From: Actinomycetota bacterium
GTDB lineage: Bacteria > Actinomycetota > UBA4738 > HRBIN12
Direction of reading: 5' to 3'
Assembly: GCA_004366195.1 (NCBI GenBank)
Contig: SIRV01000201.1
Coordinates: 1-11,686 of the forward strand
DNA: 11,686 nucleotides
Positions 6,380-11,686 of the stretch are shown one piece after another. Below the pieces are notes generated by a model. The model was not told the DNA's origin, ran no database searches, and was given only the letters and a program-made list of their open reading frames with translations. Position numbers and translations under genes: made by a program. The stretch's first letter is position 1. Every line of letters starts with the position of its first letter.

Positions 6380-6385
6380 ATGCTA
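6380..6385 (-). promoter_or_regulatory. Putative -10 box (TAGCAT) for the nicotinamidase gene, leaderless
   Basis: On the minus strand TAGCAT (TANNNT type) is followed by 6 nt and then the ATG, with no Shine-Dalgarno sequence. A GCGACG 19 bp upstream (6405-6410) is a weak -35 candidate. The same TAGCAT hexamer precedes smc. Confidence 0.4.
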
Positions 6386-6414
6386 CCCCGTTCCGGTCGA
6401 GGGCCGTCGCCTCC

Positions 6415-7284
6415 TCAGGCCGAGCGCCGCAGCCTCGCCGAGGCCCGGAGCGCGCCGCTGCCGAGCGCGAGGAGGGCGAGCGCGAGCCAGGCCAGACGCG
6501 CCACCTCCGCGCCCGTGAACGCGAGCGGGCCGGGCGGCGTCTCGGTCGGTGTCACGGTGGACGGCAGCACCGTCGGCGAGACCGTCGGCGAGACCGTCGG
6601 TGAGACCGTCGGCAGGGCGCACGCGCGCACCCAGAAGACCTTCTGCTTCACGTCGGAGCCGAGCGAGTGCGGCGCCCGCACGACCACCTTGACGTGCCAG
6701 CCCTGGACGGGGTGGGGATCGACGCCCGAGGCGAGGATCGGTGCCGTGAGGTCCACGGCGACCTCGCCGTCGACGTCTCTTGCTCCACCCGCCGGGTCGT
6801 CCTCCAGGGCGAGGGAGCCGCTCGCGAGCTCCCCGTCGCCCGTCGGCGGCCACAGCGAGAACCCGTAGCGGGCGACGATCCCGCCCTCCGGGTAGCCCGC
6901 GAAGTCGAGCTGGAACCGACAACCGACGTGGGGCTCGTTGTCGGGGTGGCTGTCGAAGGGGCGACGGTCGAGCTTGATCGTCCCGCTGTCACCCCCGGGC
7001 GGGTCGTCCCGCGTCTCCTCCTCCGCCGCGCTCGGCTCGGGCGCGGTCGAGGCCGTGACCTCGGGTGATCGGCTCGCCGTGGGCTCGTCGGTCGGCGCGG
7101 TGGAGGGCGTGGGGGACCCGGGCGTCGGGCTCAGCGAGGGCTCGATCGTGGGGGTGGGGGTGGGCCGCCCGTGGGCCTTGCCCTTGCCGTGCCCGTGGGG
7201 GTCCGGCCCGGCGAGCGCCCCGGGGGCGAGCGCTACCACGAGCGCCACGGCGAGGAGGGATGCGAACGCGCGCACGCGAACCAT
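6415..7284 (-). CDS. Secreted, sortase-anchored protein with LAXTG motif and unassigned central domain
   Basis: 289-aa exported protein of unknown function. Residues 1-25 form a Sec signal peptide (M-V-R-V-R, hydrophobic A/L/V core, A-L-A cleavage site before G26), followed by a His/Gly/Lys patch (28-40) and a Pro/Thr/Ser-rich linker (41-99). A globular core of about 125 residues (100-223) starts G-T-I-K-L-D-R-R-P-F-D, contains N-E-P-H-V-G-C-R-F (116-124) and Q-G-W-H-V-K-V (194-200), and ends D-V-K-Q-K-V-F-W-V-R-A-C. C122 and C222 are its only cysteines and could form a disulfide. A second stalk of PTVS repeats (225-252) precedes the sorting signal L-A-F-T-G (254-258), a hydrophobic helix (about 261-278) and an Arg-rich tail. 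This is a class E sortase type signal. The core resembles domains I have seen in other actinobacterial wall proteins, but I cannot name it. The ATG has a GGGAGGGG Shine-Dalgarno sequence and a promoter at 7314-7342. No sortase is encoded here. Confidence 0.85.
   Translation of the reverse strand: MVRVRAFASLLAVALVVALAPGALAGPDPHGHGKGKAHGRPTPTPTIEPSLSPTPGSPTPSTAPTDEPTASRSPEVTASTAPEPSAAEEETRDDPPGGDSGTIKLDRRPFDSHPDNEPHVGCRFQLDFAGYPEGGIVARYGFSLWPPTGDGELASGSLALEDDPAGGARDVDGEVAVDLTAPILASGVDPHPVQGWHVKVVVRAPHSLGSDVKQKVFWVRACALPTVSPTVSPTVSPTVLPSTVTPTETPPGPLAFTGAEVARLAWLALALLALGSGALRASARLRRSA
6569..6615. repeat. 12-bp tandem repeat encoding PTVS
   Basis: The plus strand has accgtcggcgag at 6569-6580 and 6581-6592, one copy with a single change (tgag) at 6593-6604, and a partial copy at 6605-6615. 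Read on the minus strand it encodes P-T-V-S units in the stalk just before the sorting signal of the LAXTG protein. The unit is a multiple of three, so copy-number changes would lengthen or shorten the stalk without a frameshift. Confidence 0.9.
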
Positions 7285-7313
7285 CGTCCCCTCCCGAACG
7301 TGGAACCTCCTCC

Positions 7314-7342
7314 AGCGTAGGCCGTTCGGCCGATGGACGCAA
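7314..7342 (-). promoter_or_regulatory. Sigma70-like promoter for the LAXTG protein gene
   Basis: On the minus strand TTGCGT (7342-7337) and TACGCT (7319-7314) are separated by exactly 17 bp. The -10 box is 29 nt before the ATG at 7284, leaving a short leader that contains GGAGGAGG-like and GGGAGGGG purine runs. Spacing is ideal; each hexamer departs moderately from consensus. Confidence 0.5.
7320..7331. repeat. Inverted repeat GGCCG-TT-CGGCC inside the promoter spacer
   Basis: Five-bp perfect arms with a 2-nt centre lie wholly between the -35 and -10 boxes of the promoter for the LAXTG gene. A repressor or other regulator could bind here (inference). In DNA this GC-rich, such short palindromes also arise by chance. 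Confidence 0.35.
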
Positions 7343-7353
7343 GGACGAAGGCG

Positions 7354-7367
7354 GGGACCACGGTCCC
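7354..7367. repeat. Inverted repeat GGGACC-AC-GGTCCC in the divergent intergenic region
   Basis: Six-bp perfect arms with a 2-nt centre, or a 5-bp stem with a CACG loop if read as RNA, 18 bp upstream of the acyP start and between the two divergent genes. It could be an operator for either gene or a small hairpin in the acyP leader. There is no U-tract, so it is not a standard terminator. Confidence 0.4.
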
Positions 7368-7385
7368 GGCTCGGGTGGGAACATC

Positions 7386-7661
7386 GTGCCCGTGAAGCGG
7401 GTGCGCGTGATCGTATCGGGGCGCGTCCAGGGGGTGTTCTTCCGGGCCACGTGCGCGGCCGAGGCCCGTCGCCTCGGCGTCGGCGGGTTCGTCCGCAACC
7501 TCCCCGACGGGCGGGTGGAGGCCGCCTTCGAGGGAGCGGACGAGGCCGTGGACGCCATGGTCGGCTGGTGCCGTCGCGGACCCCAGCTGGCGAGGGTGGA
7601 CCACGTGGAGGTCCGTCCCGAACCCCTTGCGGGGGAGACGGAGTTCCGCGTCCGGGGCTGA
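7386..7661 (+). CDS. acyP: Acylphosphatase
   Basis: Small cytoplasmic hydrolase that splits acyl-phosphates such as acetyl- or carbamoyl-phosphate into carboxylate and phosphate. 91 aa, typical length. From V-R-V-I-V-S-G-R-V-Q-G-V-F-F-R it carries the phosphate-binding loop with catalytic R20, then G-F-V-R-N-L-P-D-G-R-V-E with catalytic N38. The end E-T-E-F-R-V-R-G is a little different from the usual F-x-I-R-Y. The GTG at 7386 is preceded by GGTGGGA; a second GTG at 7392 would give a product two residues shorter, and both fit the family. The frame stays open upstream to about 7065, but that part overlaps the minus-strand gene and has no family match. acyP next to smc is the known actinobacterial arrangement. 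Confidence 0.93.
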   Translation: MPVKRVRVIVSGRVQGVFFRATCAAEARRLGVGGFVRNLPDGRVEAAFEGADEAVDAMVGWCRRGPQLARVDHVEVRPEPLAGETEFRVRG

Positions 7662-7706
7662 GCGAACTTCGTGGGTCGAAACGCAGAATCGCCCTCCGCG
7701 CGCTGC

Positions 7707-7712
7707 TAGCAT
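7707..7712 (+). promoter_or_regulatory. Putative -10 box (TAGCAT) for smc, leaderless
   Basis: TAGCAT lies 8 nt before the smc ATG in a 59-bp gap after acyP. No Shine-Dalgarno-like purine run precedes the ATG, so an smc transcript starting within a base or two of the ATG is plausible. No clear -35 element is seen. Confidence 0.4.
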
Positions 7713-7720
7713 CGCGCCGC

Positions 7721-10700
7721 ATGTTCCTGCGCTCGCTCCAGATCCGAGGCTTCAAGAGCTTCGCGGACAAGACCGTCCTCGAGTTCAGCCCCGGCATCAG
7801 CGTGATCGTCGGGCCCAACGGGAGCGGTAAGTCGAACCTCGGCGAGCAGGGACCGCGGGCGCTCCGCGGCGGGCAGATGGCCGACGTGATCTTCGCCGGC
7901 AGTCCCGTCCGCCCCCCGCTCGGGATGGCGGAGGTGCGGCTGGTGATCGACAACTCGGCCGGGCTGATCCCGGTGCCGATGTCGGAGATCGAGATCAGCC
8001 GGACCATCTTCCGCTCCGGGGAGTCGGAGTACCGGATCGGGGGGCAGGTCGTCCGCCTCCTCGACGTGCAGGAGCTCCTCGCCGAGAGCGGGATCGGGCG
8101 AGCGCTGCACACGATCGTCTCCCAGGGCGAGCTGGAGCAGGTCCTCTCCGCCCGCCCCGAGGACCGCCGCCGCTTCATCGAGGAGGCGGCCGGCATCGCC
8201 AAGCACCGCAAGCGGAAGGAGCGTGCCGAGCGCAAGCTCGCCGGGCTCGAGCAGGACCTCCTGCGGCTCCAGGACGTGCTGGCCGAGCTCCGCCGCCAGC
8301 TGAAGCCGCTGAAGCAGCAGGCGGAGATGGCCCGCCGCCACGAGGAGCTCACCGCCGAGGCCGAGGCCATCTCGGCCCGCCTCGCCGCGGCGCGCCTGCG
8401 GGACCTGCTCGCCGAGCGCGAGCGCCGGCGCGGGACCTGGGAGGAGGGCGAGGCCCGTCGCCGTGAGGCCAAGGAGCGCCTGGAGGCTCTCGACGCTCGT
8501 GTGCAGGCCGCCGCCGACGAGCACGCCCGCGCCTCCTTCGCGCTCCAGGAGGCCGAGGCGGCCTTCCGCGCCGCGCAGGAGGCCCGCTCGCGCGCCGAGG
8601 CCGACCTGCGCCACGCGGTGGAGGCGGAGGCCGTCGCCCGGCAGGCGCTCGCGGCGGAGGCGACCCGCGGCGCGCGGCTCCAGGCGCTCGAGGAGGACCT
8701 GGCCCGGATCGGCGCGCGCCTCGCCGAGATCGCGACGGAGCTCACGGGCCGCGAGGAGGAGCTCGAGCGCGCCGAGGCGGAGTTCCGCCGGGCCCAGGAG
8801 CACCGGCGCCAGGTGGACGAGGAGCGCCGGCGGATCTCCGAGGAGGCGGCCGCCCACCGGGCCGAGGTGGAGGCCCTCCGGCGATCCCTGGCCCAGCACG
8901 AGCGCGACCGGGAGCGGGTGGTGCGGGAGCTGGACCAGGTGCGGGAGCGCCGGGTGGCCTCGGAGGCCGAGCGCGAGCGCCTGGCGGCGGAGATCGAGGA
9001 CCTCGACGCGCAGGTCGCGCCCCTCGCGGAGCGCCGCGCGGCGCTCGAGCAGGAGCGCCATGCCCTGGCCGACCGGGTCGCCGAGCTCGAGGAGGCGCTC
9101 CGCCGCCACGAGCAGCGTCGCGAGGTGCTCCGCGCGCGCCTGGAGGACCTGGAGGAGACCCCGGGCTCGCGGTTCCTGCGCTCGCACCGGGGGAGAGCGC
9201 TCGGCCTCCTCGGGGAGCTGGTCGAGGCCGAGGAGGGTTGGGAGGCGGCTCTCGCCGCCGGTCTCGGGCCTCTCGCCGACGCCGTCGTCTACCTGGATGG
9301 GGAGCACGCGGTGGCCGACGCGCCGGAGGGGGACGGGGCGGTCCTCGCGGTGGCCCGCGGCGGGCCGGCGTCGTTCGTGATCCCCGGGGGGCGCGAGCTC
9401 CTCTCGGTCGTCGCGATGGACGCCGCCGTCCGGGGGCTCGTCTGCACGGTGCTGAAGGACGTGTACCTCGCCGAGAGCCTGGAGCAGGCCGTCGCCAAGC
9501 ACGCCGAGCACCCCAAGGCCTCGTTCGTGACGCGCGAGGGGATCCTCGTCGGTCCCGCGCTCATCCGCACGACCCGGCGGGGGGACTCGCGGGCGGCGGA
9601 GATCCGGCGCGAGCTCGCCGTCGTCGAGCACGACCTGGCGCAGGTCCGGATGACGCTCCGACCCAGGCAGGAGCGTCTCACGGCCATCGGCCGCGAGCTC
9701 GGCGAGCTGGACGCGGCGATCGAGGAGGCGGACGGGCGGATCACGAGCGCGGCCGAGCGCCTGGCGCGCCTGGAGGCCGAGCTCGGCGCCCTCGGCAAGC
9801 AGGAGGAGATGCTCGCCGAGCGCCTGGCGGGGATGGACGACGCGGCCGCGGCCTGGCTGGCGCGCCTCACGGAGGCCGAGCGCGTCACGCACGAGCTGCC
9901 GGAGCTGCCGCGCCCCGTCGAGCCGCCGGTCCAGGCCCGGGTCGCCGTGGAGACGCTCCGGCGGGATCGGGCCTCGCTGGAGTCGCGCCTCGCCGCCGTG
10001 CGGGCCGAGCGGGACGAGCTCGCCGCCCTGGATCCGGCGGCCCTGCGCGCCGGGGTAGAGGCGGCCGAGGCCGAGCGATCCCGCGCCGAGGCGGCGCTCC
10101 GGGCGGCGGAGGCGGCCTTCGAGGAGGCGAGCGTGCTCCGCGAGGCGGCCGCGGCCTCCGAGCGCGCCGCCGCTCGGGAGGAGAGCGAGGCGAACCGGGC
10201 CTGGCGGGAGGCCTCGACCGAGCTCGAGCGTCTCCGGGAGACCTACGAGGACGAGGACCGGGCCCGGGCCGAGCTCGAGCGGCGGATCCGGGACGCCGAG
10301 CGCCTCGTGCGGGAAGGGCACGGGCGGGACCCGGCGGAGGCCCTCGCCGAGCTGACGGAGGAGGACACCGTCGAGGCCCTGGAGAGGCGCGCCGAGCTCG
10401 TGCAGCGGCGCCTCGCGCTCCTCGGCCGGGTGAACCTCCTCGCCACCGGGGAGCTCGAGACGCTGCAGGAGCGCCACGACTTCCTCGCGCGGGAGCTGGA
10501 GGACGTCCGCAAGGCCCGGCGCGACCTCCTCGAGGTCATCCGCCGGATCGAGGAGGAGATCGCCGCCACCTTCGAGGCTGCGTATCGGGACGTTGCGGCG
10601 GAGTTCGAGCGCCTGTTCAAGGAGCTGTTCCCGGGCGGCGAGGGGCGTCTGGTCGCCACGGAGCCGGGCGACCTGCTGAACACGGGGATCGAGATCGAGG

Positions 10701-11131
10701 CGCGACCCGGCCGGAAGCGGGTGCGTCGGATCTCCCTGCTCTCCGGGGGCGAGCGAGCGCTCGTGGCGCTCTGCTTCCTGTTCTCCATCTTCCGGGCGCG
10801 GCCGAGCCCCTTCTACCTCATGGACGAGGTCGAGCCGGCCCTCGACGACGTGAACCTGGCTCGGTTCCTGAAGCTCCTGGAGGGCTTCGGCGCCGACTCG
10901 CAGGTGCTGATCGTCACGCACCAGAAGCGGACGATGGAGATCGCGCGGATGCTCTACGGGGTCTCGATGGGCAAGGACGGGACCTCGAAGGTCGTCGCCC
11001 AGCGCCTCGACCACCCCGAGACCCGGGCCCGCCTCGGCGTGGACCGCGTCCCCGAGCCGGTCGGGACCGGGTCGCCGGACGGCGACGGCCACCGGGTGGT
11101 CGCGGTGCCGGAGCCGGACGCGGTCGGCTAG
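7721..11131 (+). CDS. smc: Chromosome segregation SMC ATPase with an 8-residue gap after Walker A
   Basis: SMC subunit of bacterial condensin (partners ScpA/ScpB), a DNA-loop-extruding ATPase for chromosome compaction and segregation. The ATG at 7721 gives 1136 aa starting M-F-L-R-S-L-Q-I-R-G-F-K-S-F, the canonical N-terminus; the longer upstream frame is rejected. Layout: N-terminal head with Walker A G-P-N-G-S-G-K-S-N at 31-39 and G-E-Q-G at 41-44; long Ala/Glu/Arg coiled coil (about 165-480); hinge (about 482-615); returning coiled coil (about 625-960); C-terminal head with ABC signature L-S-G-G-E from 1007 and Walker B F-Y-L-M-D-E at 1031-1036 followed by V-E-P-A-L-D-D. Anomaly: other SMCs have about eight more residues (such as V-V-D-A-L-A-W-V) between KSN and hGEQG. 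Here N39 is followed directly by L-G-E-Q. The rest of the gene is intact, so this is either a real variant or an assembly error. Confidence 0.95.
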   Translation: MFLRSLQIRGFKSFADKTVLEFSPGISVIVGPNGSGKSNLGEQGPRALRGGQMADVIFAGSPVRPPLGMAEVRLVIDNSAGLIPVPMSEIEISRTIFRSGESEYRIGGQVVRLLDVQELLAESGIGRALHTIVSQGELEQVLSARPEDRRRFIEEAAGIAKHRKRKERAERKLAGLEQDLLRLQDVLAELRRQLKPLKQQAEMARRHEELTAEAEAISARLAAARLRDLLAERERRRGTWEEGEARRREAKERLEALDARVQAAADEHARASFALQEAEAAFRAAQEARSRAEADLRHAVEAEAVARQALAAEATRGARLQALEEDLARIGARLAEIATELTGREEELERAEAEFRRAQEHRRQVDEERRRISEEAAAHRAEVEALRRSLAQHERDRERVVRELDQVRERRVASEAERERLAAEIEDLDAQVAPLAERRAALEQERHALADRVAELEEALRRHEQRREVLRARLEDLEETPGSRFLRSHRGRALGLLGELVEAEEGWEAALAAGLGPLADAVVYLDGEHAVADAPEGDGAVLAVARGGPASFVIPGGRELLSVVAMDAAVRGLVCTVLKDVYLAESLEQAVAKHAEHPKASFVTREGILVGPALIRTTRRGDSRAAEIRRELAVVEHDLAQVRMTLRPRQERLTAIGRELGELDAAIEEADGRITSAAERLARLEAELGALGKQEEMLAERLAGMDDAAAAWLARLTEAERVTHELPELPRPVEPPVQARVAVETLRRDRASLESRLAAVRAERDELAALDPAALRAGVEAAEAERSRAEAALRAAEAAFEEASVLREAAAASERAAAREESEANRAWREASTELERLRETYEDEDRARAELERRIRDAERLVREGHGRDPAEALAELTEEDTVEALERRAELVQRRLALLGRVNLLATGELETLQERHDFLARELEDVRKARRDLLEVIRRIEEEIAATFEAAYRDVAAEFERLFKELFPGGEGRLVATEPGDLLNTGIEIEARPGRKRVRRISLLSGGERALVALCFLFSIFRARPSPFYLMDEVEPALDDVNLARFLKLLEGFGADSQVLIVTHQKRTMEIARMLYGVSMGKDGTSKVVAQRLDHPETRARLGVDRVPEPVGTGSPDGDGHRVVAVPEPDAVG

Positions 11132-11143
11132 CCTGAGGGCGCC

Positions 11144-11686
11144 GTGGCCGTCTCCCTGATCGTCCTCGTGACCGCGCTCGTCCTGGGTGTGCTCGCGCTC
11201 ATCCTCCTCCGGCGCAGGGGTCCGCGCACGGGCCCGCCGGCGCCGCCGACTCGGGGCGCGGATCCCGCGTCGCGGGGCGAGGGGCTCGGGGCCCGACTCC
11301 GCGGTCTCCTCGGCGGGGCGCCCGACGAGGGGGCCTGGCGCGCCCTCGAGGAGCTCCTGATCCGGGCCGACGTGGGGCCGCGGACCGCCGCCCGGATCGT
11401 GGCCGACCTGCGCGAGCGCTACCGGCCGGGCGAGGACCCGGCCGCGGCGCTGGCGAGGGAGATCGAGGCCCTGCTCGCGGGGGAGGACGCCGCGCTCCAC
11501 CTGCCCGAGGGCCGCCTCGGGATCGTGCTCGTCGTCGGGGTGAACGGCTCGGGCAAGACGACGACGATCGGCAAGCTCGCGGCGCGCCTCCGGACCGAGG
11601 GCAAGCGCGTGGCCCTGGCCGCGAGCGACACCTACCGAGCCGCCGCCTCGGAGCAGCTGGAGGTGTGGGCCGAGCGCGCCGGCGCC
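11144..11686 (+). CDS. ftsY: Signal recognition particle receptor FtsY (3' partial)
   Basis: Membrane-associated SRP receptor GTPase that pairs with Ffh to deliver ribosomes making membrane proteins to SecYEG. The first 181 residues are present and the frame continues past the window end. N-terminal residues 2-22 are one hydrophobic helix (A-V-S-L-I-V-L-V-T-A...), followed by L-R-R-R-G and a Pro-rich linker, so the protein is probably membrane-anchored as in other actinobacteria. A helical N domain spans about 55-120. The G domain begins with P-loop G-V-N-G-S-G-K-T-T-T-I-G-K-L-A from 132, and the SRP-GTPase motif D-T-Y-R-A-A-A-S-E-Q-L is at 162-172. The GTG at 11144 is preceded by GAGGG at 4 nt. 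A TAGCCT box (11129-11134) overlapping the smc stop might give an extra promoter. It follows smc by 12 bp, the conserved order. Confidence 0.95.
   Translation, partial: MAVSLIVLVTALVLGVLALILLRRRGPRTGPPAPPTRGADPASRGEGLGARLRGLLGGAPDEGAWRALEELLIRADVGPRTAARIVADLRERYRPGEDPAAALAREIEALLAGEDAALHLPEGRLGIVLVVGVNGSGKTTTIGKLAARLRTEGKRVALAASDTYRAAASEQLEVWAERAGA

Noticed and set aside
6938..7720. N-terminal extension of Smc upstream of 7721
   Set aside because: The extension covers the LAXTG gene and acyP on other frames and has no homology. The canonical SMC N-terminus begins exactly at the ATG at 7721.
7706..11500. A 1264-codon open frame on the minus strand opposite smc and ftsY
   Set aside because: It is a high-GC shadow. 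Its Leu/Arg/Gly/Pro-rich translation has no family features, and the plus strand carries clear smc motifs throughout.

Overview
This is a very GC-rich (roughly 70% by eye), densely packed bacterial chromosome segment, most likely from a deep-branching actinobacterium (Actinomycetota). Three things point there: the gene order sepIVA-like / DUF177 / rpmF / rnc / mutM ... acyP / smc / ftsY, which closely matches the Mycobacterium tuberculosis Rv2927c-Rv2921c neighbourhood as I know it; an LAXTG (class E type) sortase signal on a secreted protein; and TANNNT -10 boxes placed just upstream of start codons, as in leaderless actinobacterial genes. The class cannot be settled from this window.

Layout. 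Positions 1-1816 hold a two-component pair with a 4-bp overlap: the 3' part of a REC-PAS-histidine kinase gene that begins outside the window, then a NarL/LuxR-type response regulator. Positions 1852-5740 are one tight co-directional run: rsmD (16S rRNA methyltransferase), coaD (CoA biosynthesis), a SepIVA/DivIVA-like coiled-coil protein, DUF177/YceD, rpmF (ribosomal protein L32; short and easily missed), rnc (RNase III) and mutM (formamidopyrimidine-DNA glycosylase). Gaps are -1 to 40 bp, so it is probably one transcript for ribosome maturation, RNA processing and DNA repair. Positions 5789-7284 carry two genes on the minus strand, a nicotinamidase and a secreted Pro/Thr-rich LAXTG-anchored protein. 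The plus strand then resumes with acyP, smc and the 5' part of ftsY, which runs off the window end.

The genes are mostly familiar housekeeping genes, and I see no CRISPR array, transposon, phage, tRNA or rRNA, and no clearly new multi-gene system. The interesting points are deviations within known families. Smc lacks eight residues directly after its Walker A motif, equivalent to a clean 24-nt in-frame deletion. The response regulator lacks both the conserved receiver lysine and the switch aromatic. MutM begins M-E-L-P instead of M-P-E-L-P, so the usual catalytic N-terminal proline is absent. The LAXTG protein has a central domain I cannot name. Several genes look leaderless. No stretch longer than about 100 bp is without a gene; the longest gap is the divergent promoter region 7285-7385.
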